Below are positions 10,524 through 21,518 of a stretch of DNA of 64,000 nucleotides, piece after piece. Source of the stretch: Rhipidocladum racemiflorum (lineage: Eukaryota > Streptophyta > Magnoliopsida > Poales > Poaceae); NCBI GenBank assembly GCA_036346355.1, contig CM070584.1:53775097-53839096 (forward strand), given 5' to 3'. Below the pieces are notes generated by a model. The model saw nothing but the letters and a program-made list of their open reading frames with translations. It did no database searches and was not told the DNA's origin. Each line of letters opens with the position of its first letter. Position 1 is the stretch's first letter. The position numbers and the translations under genes were made by a program.

Positions 10524-13429
10524 ATGAAATAATTAGGTTAGCTCACCATAGCCTATGCATGTAGGTTAGCTTAACCTAGTTTTTGTGTTTAGGAAATAGT
10601 CTGGTTAGTCTAAAATGTTGTTTGGCTAGATAGCCGGGCTAGCAGTCGAAAATTAAAACTCAGGAAGGTCAGTGGTGGTGGGTTTACTTAAACTTGTGTT
10701 ACGGGGTTAAAACTTTGATCAGGCTAAGTTAATCTTCCCTAACCGCTGGTGTTTGGTGGATTAGACCCCTAACACACCTCTTAACCCTAAAGCAAACACA
10801 AGCGTCATATTTTACAAACGCGTTAGAAAATAGTTCCATTAAAGCTTTACCAACATTATTTTCACATAATTAATTTAAATTGTTTTGTATGTTTCTACAA
10901 GTAAAGTTAGAATAGTCTAACTACACCTATCCTAAAAACAACATATATTTTTGAACAAATTAAGAGGTACATATTTGTAACATTTCCGGGTGTAATGATC
11001 ATTTAGGCTTCATTAATACTCCCTTCACCCCACAATATAAATCCGTTTTTACTTTTTAGATCTCCAACGTAACGCCTAGGCTATGCTTTTTGTATTATGC
11101 AGCAATAAAAATTATATAATATGAAAGCATTTTGCAGGACAAATCTAATGACATTATTTTTCATGCAGTCAATTGTAGGGTCGAGGATGCCGATTAGAAG
11201 GGGGTGAATAGACGGCTTTAAAAAATTTCTTTCGCTACACGCTATATTTAATCCCTATGTTAAAACCTATACAAATATAGATACAGAAGCGATAATATAA
11301 TATTTTGACAATTAAGGCCTAAATATTTTAGGCTCACTAAGTGCACTAACCAATTAAGTCTCTACACAAGATATTGCAATTCTAAATACAAATAACAATA
11401 AGACTAAGAATTGCAAGTATGTAAAAGCACAAGAGACACACCAATATTTTTCCTGTAGTCTCGGAGACTTGCCGGTCTCCCATAATCCATATTAAGGCAA
11501 GCTCAAAGATTTGTAAACCTTTTTTAAATGAACCCCACTTGTATTTTAACAATGATAATCAATAAGTTTTGCAAACTTTTGAAATATTGTTTAAATGAGT
11601 AAACCACTTGAAAAGAAGTCATATTTTGAGTTAGGCACAGAAAAAGATTATTTGAACCATATTCAAATAATATTCCTCATTTTATTAGGCTTTTCAATAA
11701 TCCATCATGACTCACTTAAAGAGTCTACAATATGTCTAATATGGCTTAAACAAGGAATCTTATTAAAAAAAATGCTTCAATTTTGCAATGAAACCACTTG
11801 CAGGAGGGATTTTCAAGCTTCTGAAAATAAAATCGATACCATTTGAGAAAAAAAAAGAAATCACTTAAAAACAATCTCAAGAGGATAGGCTTGAATCACC
11901 ACTATAAAATACCACTTGTTAGAAAAGCTATGCAAATAAAATATTTTTCTTTGAAAAATAATGCTTAAATATGGAATTCTCATCTTCATGTATTTCAATT
12001 TACAAAGGATCTCACATAGAGAATCCATGAGAGATTAAACTTAATTACAATTTGAGCTTAAAGAGGGAAACTCATCTTGATGAGTTTGAATTACTGTGTG
12101 AACCTTTTAAAAAGATGCATAGAGAGTAGAATAAGAATATCACTTGTAAAGAATAATACCCTTTAGCTTTCAAGAACTCGAAGGTATCAGAGTAAACAAA
12201 TATAATGCATTTGAGCTTCAAGAGAAGGACTCAACAAATAATTTCATTTGATCTCCAAGAATTGATTAATTCATCATTTAAATTCACTTAATGGAGAATC
12301 AATTTTCATAATCATAAGTTCTTCAAAATAGCTTAAAATCATAGAAGTCTGGTACCAATTGAAAACAATTTAAGAGATACCACTTGGACGCAAATATACA
12401 AAACTTGATTTAAGTAAGGTTCCATAATATTCAAAAGATGAACCATGGGGCCATATTGCATTTAGATATATGGACAGGTTTTGCTTTTGAGAATACCAAG
12501 TGAATACCACTTTGAAATCAAATCAAATGAAGACTAAGTTGATACCAATTAAAAGCAATTCAAACTATTGCATCTGGGAAGAAATTTTTAGTGCAAATTT
12601 TGATTGCTGTTGCATTTCACTTGTGTATCCGTTGTGAATCTTCTGATATCGTGCCTGAGCCCAGAAGCATCATGCATCGTAAGTGGTAACTACTCCTGTT
12701 TTGTACAACTGAGACTGTAGTTTCATCCACGATCAATGGTCAATCCTGGCGAAAAAGAACGACGAATTAGATTACTCGACGCTACCAAATCCATTGCGTG
12801 CAGAATCAAATTAATTAAATACATGGTCGGCTAGCTAGCTTCTACTAGCTAGGATCCATGCATGTCTGGGTTGAGCATCTACATCCACACAACATCCTTC
12901 AAATTAAATGGTTGTTAGAACTTACAGTACAATGCGCAACGTAAGCTTCCCAAAAAGGCTTAGAGACAAGCACAAAATTCGGACTCTATTGTTTGATCGA
13001 TCAGTGCCGGTAGTTAGTTAATTAGCTAGTTATTAGCCTGACCGGATGCCAGCACGTCCACTAGATCCACTAGGGCGTCAACCATTTTGCTTAGTGGTTG
13101 CCTAACTGCGTGGAACGCGTAGCTAGCTCATCGGCGCATGCATACCACAGAAATCTCGATGGGTGCGGCGAAACTGGTGGCTGTCACATCCACCGTCTTT
13201 CGCCTACGTGCGTACAGCATGTAGTGGATCTTGAGCTTGATCGGTAACAATGGAGCCGCCATGGCGCACCACGCGAATTAATTAGTCGCTTGATTTTGCT
13301 AGTTGCGCGCAGCTAGGAAATGGTTTCGAGTGGTTTTTGACGGCGGCCACTAGGTGTGCAATCGGAGTTAACACAGATGTATATTGCTAGGTAGAATGTG
13401 CGACGCACGTTGCGTCGTGTAAAATTTGC
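10524..13429. other. Intergenic, no gene seen
   Basis: About 2.9 kb of AT-rich DNA. The sequence from about 11180 (GATGCCGATTAGAAGGGGGT) to 12560 is low-complexity and looks like decayed repeat. No reading frame with a recognisable motif was found on either strand. Confidence 0.45.
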
Positions 13430-13643
13430 TTTGTTTTTTTTTTTTCTAAAAAAAGCCTGCAAGAGGGTCTCAATATGTTTTTTTTTCCAAAGCGATTTCA
13501 AAAAAATTGGATAGGTAAGGAGCCGTCTACGAATTTGCGTAACCATTGGTTTATTTTTTCCAGAATGATCTCTAAAAACAGGATGGGTACGAGCCATCTA
13601 CGAATTTGCGTGACCACTTAGGAAAAACGGAGAAATGATCTTT
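13430..13643. repeat. Copy of the GAATTTGCGTAA repeat family
   Basis: Two diverged units carry GAATTTGCGTAACCA and GAATTTGCGTGACCA with poly-A or poly-T runs, as at 3690-4019 and 17570-17990. Confidence 0.5.
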
Positions 13644-14370
13644 TTATGCCGAGTTTAACGCTCTATACATTCACTGAGGATAATACATGTTTCGAAAAAT
13701 ATTATAGATCGAGTTGAAAAAAATAACTATAGAGATACAGATCTAATATTTCAAAAAAAATAGAAATCGAGTTAAAAAAATAGAGAGATAGAGCTGTACA
13801 CATCTTTCTTTTGACGAATTTGGTTAACATTCTATAATTATCCGGTCAATTTCCTTTTGTCGAGTTTAATGCTCTATGTGTTAACCAGGTAATAATACAT
13901 GTTCTGAAAATTATTAGAGATGCCGACCTTCTTTTGTCGTACTCTATACGTTCACCGGTGAATAATACATGTTTCGAAAAATACTATAGATCGAGTTGCA
14001 AAAATAACTATATAGATACATCTCTAATATTCCAAAAAATATTAGAAATTGAGTTAAAAAAAAGAGAGACAGAGTTGCACACATATTTCTTTTGACGAAT
14101 TTGGTTAACACTCTATTATTACCTGGTCAACCTCCTTTTGCCGATTTTAACACTCTATATGTTAACCGGGTAATAATACATGTTCCAAAAAATATTAGAG
14201 ATGATAACTTTTTTTTCCGAGTTTAACACTCTATGCGTTCACCAAGTAATAATACATGTTTCAAAAAATATTAGAGATCGAGTTAGGAAAAAAAAAAGTC
14301 TAGAGATTAGATATCGAGTTGGAAAAAAAAAGTCTAGAGATAGAGTTGTACACATATTTCTGTTGACGAA
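13644..14370. repeat. Tandem array of a 285-bp unit, about 2.5 copies
   Basis: The motif AATAATACATGTTTC recurs at about 13680, 13966 and 14250, a spacing of 286 and 284 bp. A second copy of AATAATACATGTT lies about 210 bp into each unit, so each unit is itself a partial duplication. Units share GAGTTTAACRCTCTAT, TTTTGACGAATTTGGTTAACA and ATCGAGTT motifs. Non-coding. Confidence 0.75.
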
Positions 14371-15545
14371 AATATTTTTTTCGGAAAAAATGGAGAAAGG
14401 ACCTGGACGTAAGGGACGGGGACCTATTTGTTATTTTTTTGGACATTACCGCCACCCTGAAAAATTAGAAAATGGCTCGTTCGCGATTTTGTATTTAACA
14501 GAATTTTTTTTTGTAAAGTAACGAACCGAGGGACCTAAACGCTATTTGGAACATTTTTCTTACCCTCACAAATAATCGCAAATGACTTTTTTTGTAATTT
14601 ATAGGGACCTATTTGTAATTTAAAGAAAGTGGAAGAACTTTTTTGCAAAATTTGGGGGGCACGACGTGGCCGGCTTGGCCGACCGGCAACCCTTCCCTAC
14701 GTAATAGAGTTATTATTTATCCTGTATTTTTATTTCATTTTTTTTTCAGAATTAAAGTCAGATACGGATGGCATTAGACACGGATACGAATGAGGATTGT
14801 CTCAGTCACAAATACGGAGAAAATACATATAAAATTGGATGTGTATAATCTCGGTCACAGATATTTAGTCGGATATCGCGCAAATACAAAACTCATATAT
14901 GTCGTACATAAAAAGATCAATCAACTATACTACATGTGTAAAATGCAACTCATTAGAAATTCAACAATCAAATTTAACTACAACAATTAAATTTAAAAGT
15001 ATTTTTTTAAAAAATTCCCTATGTTAAGTGTATTTGCATGAACTATTTGGAATTATTTTGAGTTTATTTGTTATTTTTATTGTCTTATTTAGATTTCATA
15101 TATTGTCCAAAAAAACTAATTGCAATATTGGAAAAGCCTTGTGTGCTGATTTCTCTCTCTAGCCCACTCTGGACAAGTGAGAGGCTAGCTATGTACTCAC
15201 GGGTCTATAGTCTGATAGGCTTGTATATTGGGCTGATATCCAAATATCTAAGATAAATTTATCAAATACTATCTAACTTAATTTTTGAACAGCTCTAAAC
15301 CAGACGGATACCCTATTCCAAATCTGATCTTATATCTCCAGAAAACTATCTGATTTCGAATTAAAAATCCAAAAATATAGCTAGATATCATTTTTATCTC
15401 CAAATGGATCTGAATTCTTTGGTTGGACAGCCAGTCAAAACTACCCGCTCCATTTGTACCGTAGTGACCACCTTAATGATGATGATGATGTTGATTAATG
15501 CATGGAATAAATAATGCATTTTCGACGAGCTCCATCAGTTCTAGG
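14371..15545. other. Intergenic, no gene seen
   Basis: The first 300 bp continue the poly-A-rich repeat family (GGGACCTATTTGTAATTT). The rest is AT-rich without a credible reading frame. Confidence 0.4.
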
Positions 15546-15881
15546 CATGGTTAACCAAATCGTTTTTGAATTGAAAATCGAGGTCCCGGCGGTACTGATT
15601 TACCGCGAAATCGTCAAAAACTGAAAAGTTTCGAAACCGAGCGTTTGAAAAAAAATTCCGAAAAAAACAAAATCGATCGATGTTCTCGAAAAACCGATTG
15701 ACGAGTTGAACCTTTTGGGCGGCCGATTTTTTAAGTAATTTTTGTTGATTTACTGATCAATTTTTGTTGATTTTTTTTATTTTTTTTAAATTATATTGAT
15801 TTACTGATCAATTTAGGGTTTCGAATTGAATACGGTCGATTTTACGAAAGTCGATAGAACTCGATGATTTTGTGAACCGTG
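15546..15881. mobile_element. hAT-type MITE, CAGGGTTC family (degenerate)
   Basis: The inverted ends are CATGGTTAACCAAATCG and CACGGTTCACAAAATCA. The interior is rich in CGATTTT and AAAATCG. It resembles the elements at 17097 and 54392, but the flanking duplication is no longer recognisable. Confidence 0.5.
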
Positions 15882-17088
15882 ATCTAAATGAGCTGCACTC
15901 GTACAATGTGTTTTAAGAAAATTTCAAGTACCGAGAACAGAACGGCACATGTATCACTGCCAATCTTCTGCAATATTTTCTTGGTATTATAACCTTCTTA
16001 ATCATTGTGTATGATAATAAAAATTGGAGGGAGTACTAAGCATGTACAACGCTAATTAATACCCGTCTCTAAAGCTGACGTGGAGGGGGTAGCAGGGGGT
16101 AAAAAGCAAAAAACAGGGAGAGACGACTCTTGCTGAAGCATCGAACTCTTGGCCTCACTCCCGAAGCCAAAAATTTGACTCCTCTGCGTTGTACGCTGAA
16201 GAGACGACTCTTGCTAGCCGTGCTTGCGCGAGGAGGAGGACTCCGTCGCCGCTGCCGTCCGGGCGAGAGGAGGCGGCTGAGCTCACGCCGTAGCGATGTC
16301 GAGGTGGTCGAGAGCGGCGACCCGCGCTGGCGTGCACGGGGAAGGACGGCGCCCCCAGCGGGACGTGCTCCCGCGGCCGACCCACGGAGGAGAAGGCGGC
16401 GCTCAGCGCCACGCGGCGTGGAGGAGCGAGGCAAGACGGCGCCGCGAGCCGCTGCAGTGAGGAGGATGACGGCGATGCGGCCGTGCGTGCGCGAAGGGAC
16501 TCCGCCGCCACCATCAATCGACCCCCTAATCAAGCTATAAATCCCCAAATCGACGATGCGGCCGTCCGTCAGCCACCACGTCGCCGGCCACGCGCGAGGA
16601 CTCCTCCGGACGCACGTGAGGGCTCCGCCACCGCCGTCATCGTCCGCGCGCGAGGGGGGCTCCGCCGCCACGTAGGACTCCTCCGCCGGACGCGCGCGAG
16701 GACTCCGCTGCCGCCGTCGCTGCTGTGAGGACGAGGACGAGGCCAGCCGCTGCCGCGAGGACGACACCAGGCTCCCGCGAGGACGACGAAGACGATGGCA
16801 TCGAGAGCGCACAGAGTAAATGAGTTGTGGGGAGTTTTAATGAGCTAAGAGACGTTTTGGGGCTCTCCTTTGTATTAGGCTGACTCTTATACTTAGATAA
16901 ATGTGCTAAGAGACCATTTTAGGCTCTCCTCTGTACATGCAGCATGACGGAGATAATAACCAAGACAATGTCAACCTTGGCTTAGTAAGCTTCTCTTTAC
17001 ACACATCATACTATTATATTGTAATTCCTTCTATTAATGTAAAGCAGAGCTTCTGTCATTCCTTCGAAAAAAAGTACTTAGCTTATTG
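15882..17088. other. GC-rich intergenic block, no supported gene
   Basis: From 16069 to 16812 the DNA is strongly GC-rich and open in several frames on both strands, but the translations are low-complexity Arg/Pro/Ser/Ala and show no domain. The 14-mer GAGACGACTCTTGC occurs twice (near 16120 and 16200). A second short repeat, ending GGCTCTCCT, occurs near 16860 and 16920. These repeats suggest mobile-element origin, but I could not define its ends. Confidence 0.45.
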
Positions 17089-17096
17089 CTTGGCAC

Positions 17097-17465
17097 CAGG
17101 GTTCCATTTATCGACGATAATCGCGTTATCAACGGCGGCCGAAATCAGTTACCGATCGGTAAACCGAAAAAATTCAAAAAAATAATTTTAAAAATTAAAA
17201 AATTAAAAAAAATTATATGACGCAAATATCGCGATTATCGCCAAATATCGTCGAAAATCGCTACAAAAATCGACCGCACAAAAAAGTTCAACATGGCTGT
17301 CGATTTTCCACCAATAATCGTCGATTTTCCACGATATTTGATTTTTTTTCAAAAAAATCTGATTTTTGAATTCATGCGATTTTTTTGCGATTTTCGGCTC
17401 GATTTTTGCGATTACCAAATTTTACTGTTCATCCGAAAATCGCGTGTTCGATAAGGTGAACCCTG
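17097..17465. mobile_element. hAT-type MITE with perfect 8-bp TSD
   Basis: The inverted ends are CAGGGTTCCATTTATCG and CAGGGTTCACCTTATCG. The target duplication CTTGGCAC is perfect (17089-17096 and 17466-17473). It is 369 bp long, rich in CGATTTTTGCGAT motifs, with no coding capacity. Confidence 0.88.
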
Positions 17466-17569
17466 CTTGGCACTCAACCGCATATGCAGTGTATTTATCT
17501 CAATAGAATATCTTGAGGATGGTAAACTGTTGCAACCGTCTCTTCCCCCTGTTTGTCTAAGGGGAGAAA

Positions 17570-17990
17570 TAAGCTTGAATATTTCTGAAAAATTTGGTTC
17601 GATTATTTCTGAAAAAATAGTATAAGGATCTCAACGTAATTTCAGTTTTTTCGGGTGTTTTTAAAAAATGTGTTGGCTACGAGTCGTCAGCGAATTTGCA
17701 GGATCACGGGTCCTCTTTGTTAAAAACCAATGGAGGACCCGTTGGCGAATTTACGGAACTACATGATCTTTTTTACAAAAGAGCCGGTGCAAGGACCTAA
17801 ATGCAAATTCAGTTTTTTTTTTTTTTTTTTTTTTGCATAAAAGGGTGGAGACCTATCAGCAAATTTGCGAAACTATGTGATCTTTTTTTAAAAAAAAAAA
17901 CGATAGAAGGATCTTAGCGCAATTTTAAAATTTTTAGAGGACTTTCTTTTTATAAAAAAGTGACGTGTGTGGCCTGATTGTGTGCTAATC
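17570..17990. repeat. Copy of the GAATTTGCGTAA repeat family
   Basis: Three to four units of about 110 bp with ATCTCAACGTAATTTC, GCGAATTTGC and long A/T runs, parallel to 3690-4019. Confidence 0.6.
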
Positions 17991-18348
17991 CTCCTAGGCG
18001 TAAGAGTAGTACTACTAACATTTTGTTTAAAAACATATGCTGAGACATGTTTTGTTAACATTGCACATGTATGATCAATCACCACACAAGTTGTAATTTG
18101 TAAAGCCCAAAATGTGGTAAAGAAACAAAAGAACCATTTGAATCCTACCAACCCAACCAAAACAAATGTGGCCTCCCCCATGCAGTGCATCATCCCATGA
18201 ATCTCCAGCTCGAGAGTTTTGACTTCACCCGGTTTTTTCATCGTGATTGGCTCACTGCCATCCGATCATCGTCCACGCGTTTCTCAGGGACCCCACGAAC
18301 AACCATGGCTTAAGCAAAATTACCATGAAGCCCTTCTCTAATCCACAT

Positions 18349-18355
18349 TATAAAA
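18349..18355 (+). promoter_or_regulatory. TATA box of the pectin methylesterase at 18467
   Basis: TATAAAA, 112 bp upstream of the ATG. The leader between them is C-rich and free of upstream ATGs apart from the true start. Confidence 0.75.
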
Positions 18356-18466
18356 GGACACCTCCATCCATTGCTCGATCTCCACCTTAAGCACAAGTAC
18401 ATTATACACTCGCTTAAGAAACGCGACACTGGTTGGTTACAGCTTAACTAGCTAGCCTAACAAAAC

Positions 18467-20512
18467 ATGGCGGTCTTCCACACTACCATGACGCTCTCCG
18501 CCCTCCTCCTGCTCTCCTTCTCCCTCCTAGCCCGCTCCGACCCGGCGCCGGCCACGCCGGTGCCGCCGTCCACGGCGTGCAACGAGACGACGGACCCCAC
18601 ATTCTGCCGGTCCGTCCTCCCGGCGAACGGCACCAACAACCTCTACACCTACGGCCGGTTCTCCGCCGCCAAGTCCCTCTCCAACGCCAACAAGTTCCTC
18701 GCCCTCGTCAACCGCTACCTCGCCCGAGGCGGCGCCGGCCTATCCGCCGGCGCGGTCGCCGCGCTGCAGGACTGCCAGCTCCTCTCGGGGCTCAACGTCG
18801 ACTTCCTGTCAGCCGCCGGCGCCACGCTCAACACGACCAACACGCTGCTCGACCCGCAGACCGAGGACGTGCAGACGCTCCTGTCGGCGATCCTAACCAA
18901 CCAGCAGACGTGCGCCGACGGCCTGCAGGCCGCCGCCTCGGCGTGGTCCGTGCGCAACGGCCTCGCCGTGCCGATGACCAACAGCACCAAGCTGTATAGC
19001 GTCGCGCTGTCGCTCTTCACCAGGGCGTGGGTGCCTCCAAAGGCCAAGAAGCCGAGGACGTCGACGAAGCCGCCTCACCCCGGGAGGGGGCTGTTCGACG
19101 CCACCGACGACGAGATGGTGCGCAGGATGGCCATCGAGGGGGCCTCCTCGGCGGTGTCAGTGATCAGCGCGGTGACGGTGGACCAGAGCGGCGCCGGGAA
19201 CTACACGACCGTCGGGGCTGCCGTGGCGGCGGCGCCGAGCAACCTGAACGGGAGCAGCGGCTACTTCGTGATACACGTGGCCGCGGGCGTGTACGAGGAG
19301 AATGTGGCGGTGCCCAAGAACAAGAAGTATGTGATGATGGTCGGTGACGGCATCGGTCAAACGGTGATCACCAGCAACCGGAGCGTCGTCGACGGCTGGA
19401 CGACCTTCAACTCCGCCACGTTCTGTGAGTTGTTCAATTTAGTTTTTTTCGTATTGGTAATGCTTCAAAATTTGTCGTTGCTATTTCTATGGGAGAAAAC
19501 CCGTATAGGTATCATCTATTTAACGAGCTAGCTAGCTAGCTAGAAGCGAATCAAGCACTTCACAAGTCAAAGTGAGTTGACTCTTGGGATAAGTTAATAT
19601 ATACCTTACTGTGGAAGATCATTGACATGACATGATAGCGCAAGATTATTTAGTTGCATCCTTTTTGTAAGCTTACACTTCCATTAAAAAAATAAACGGA
19701 ATTAATGGTATTAGTTAGGTGTGTCACTACTGATCACTGCATTCTTGCAGAGTCGCTGGCCATTGCCAACTACTAATGCATCCTAAGTCCTAACCTTACG
19801 TTTGCGACCTGCAGCTGTGGTTGGGCAAGGGTTCGTGGCGGTGAACATGACGTTTCAGAACACGGCCGGCGCGGCCAAGCACCAGGCCGTGGCGCTCCGC
19901 TGCGGCGCGGACCTCTCGACGTTCTACCAGTGCAGCTTCGAGGGGTACCAGGACACGCTCTACGCCCACTCCCTCCGCCAGTTCTACCGCTCCTGCGACA
20001 TCTACGGCACGGTCGACTACGTCTTCGGCAACGCCGCCGTCGTGTTCCAGGACTGCACCCTCTACAACCGGCTCCCCATGGCTGGCCAGAGCAACACCGT
20101 CACGGCGCAGGGCCGCACCGACCCTAACCAGAACACCGGCACGACCATCCAAGGCTGCTCCATCGTGGCCGCGCCCGACCTCGCCGCGAACACGGCGTTC
20201 TCCACCGCCACCTACCTCGGCCGGCCGTGGAAGATGTACTCGCGCACGGTGATCATGCAGTCCGCCATGGGCGGCCTGGTCGACCCGGCCGGGTGGATGC
20301 CGTGGGACGGCGACTTCGCGCTGAGCACGCTGTACTACGCCGAGTACGACAACTCCGGGCCCGGGTCGGACACGAACAGGAGGGTGACTTGGCCCGGGTA
20401 CCACGTGCTCAACGGCACCGCGGACGCCGGCAACTTCACCGTCGGCAACATGGTGCTCGGGGACTTTTGGCTGCCGAAAACCGGCGTGCCTTTCACGAGC
20501 GGGCTCAACTGA
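18467..20512 (+). CDS. Pectin methylesterase with inhibitor-like pro-region
   Basis: Secreted cell-wall enzyme that demethylates homogalacturonan. There are two exons, 18467-19424 and 19815-20512, joined with GT/AG in phase 1 to give 551 residues. The order is signal peptide (about 8-24), PMEI-type pro-domain with C38, C47, C103 and C149, a basic linker ending in RGLF (207-210) that may replace the usual RRLL/RKLL cleavage site, then the catalytic domain (about 234-551). Key motifs are GVYEENV (274-280), QAVAL (343-347), QDTL with catalytic D366, DYVFG with catalytic D387 (usual form DFIFG) and LGRPW with R456. The frame is open across both exons. The intron position equals that of the paralogue at 1030-2059. 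This gene looks functional. Confidence 0.95.
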
Positions 20513-21233
20513 TTAATGACATATGGTTCATAGCTGCGTTAAATATTAGTAGATGTAATTGTGTAAGTGTTGAAAGAGGTACTGAAATAGGTAGAGAGAG
20601 AATAAGAAGTGGTGCAAAGATACCATGGAGTCAAATTAGCTTTGTTATAGTTTCAGGTTTCGCAAATGATACAGGTGATAATCTAACCGAATTACAAAAC
20701 GGAGAAATAATCTTGTTCCTTAAATTATGTATGTTATTAACTAAGTTACATAATAAATCAACTAATGATGCATTGGCTGAAAGTGCAAGGTCTGGATTGG
20801 CCCAAAGATCTGTTCTCTGCAAAGACAATAAACTACGGGTAAGGTGGGCCTTATTTAGGCCGAAGCGAGATCGGATGACCAAGCTGACGATGATCCATCC
20901 TACTTTCAGAATACGAAATGTTTACAAATGAATCAAAGTTTGAGGAGCTCAATTTGTACAGTAGGATCCGAATTTCCTCTAGGACAATTTCGACACTAAT
21001 CCTATGTGGAATCTTAACAAGAGAAAGTTAAATGAAATATTGATCCAGGCCTTACAAATCTTGAAATCACGAAGCTCTACGCACGATCGTACCATGATCT
21101 AGAATACAATACGATGTTTTGTGGTACTACCAGTCTACCCTTGTACGATAGCAGCAACTCACGTGATCTCTCTCCTTCGGCCCACGCTTTTACTCGGTCC
21201 CGTCGACTGCTTGATCGAGTTGGAGGCGTCGAG
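20513..21233. other. 3' flank and intergenic, no gene seen
   Basis: Likely contains the 3' untranslated region of the pectin methylesterase, then AT-rich sequence up to the copia element. Open frames here are short and lack motifs. Confidence 0.5.
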
Positions 21234-21245
21234 TGTTAAAAACAG

Positions 21246-21284
<39 letters not shown>

Positions 21285-21494
21285 AGTTTGATGTATTATC
21301 GGATACTGTAGCACATCAACACGTTTATTGTAGCTCGTCTGGATTTTGTCGCTGAGCGCTATCTTTCTGTTCTGAGTTTGTTGTAGTCTAAACAAAGTGT
21401 ATTACAGGTGGTTATGTGTGCAGCCTAAGTATATATATCAGATCAATAGTACCCCGTGAGAGATCCTTGCAGCAAATTATTAAGATCTTTTTCA
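21234..21494 (+). repeat. 5' LTR of the copia element
   Basis: 261 bp, from TGTTAAAAACAG to CTTTTTCA. It contains a pure TC microsatellite (about 21248-21282), which is much shorter in the 3' LTR. It matches 24946-25425 once the MITE there is left out, with many substitutions, so the insertion is old. Confidence 0.85.
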
Positions 21495-21508
21495 TGGTAT
21501 CAGAGCCA
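21495..21508 (+). other. Primer-binding site of the copia element
   Basis: TGGTATCAGAGCCA lies directly after the LTR end. It is the common copia site complementary to the 3' end of initiator methionine tRNA. Confidence 0.85.
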
Positions 21509-21518
21509 TAGCAACCAC

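Noticed and set aside
11595..11846. 83-codon frame in AT-rich DNA
   Set aside because: Low complexity with no family resemblance; the surrounding DNA looks like decayed repeat.
16069..16812. 247-codon minus-strand frame as a gene
   Set aside because: Arg/Ser/Pro low complexity, open in several frames because of base composition; no domain or splice context.
19796..20404. 202-codon open frame on the minus strand inside the pectin methylesterase exon 2
   Set aside because: It is a shadow of the GC-rich real exon; it has no motif, while the plus strand carries all catalytic residues.
20518..20931. Continuation of an alternative frame beyond the pectin methylesterase stop as a second gene
   Set aside because: The frame is a shadow upstream of the stop and has no protein-like features downstream.
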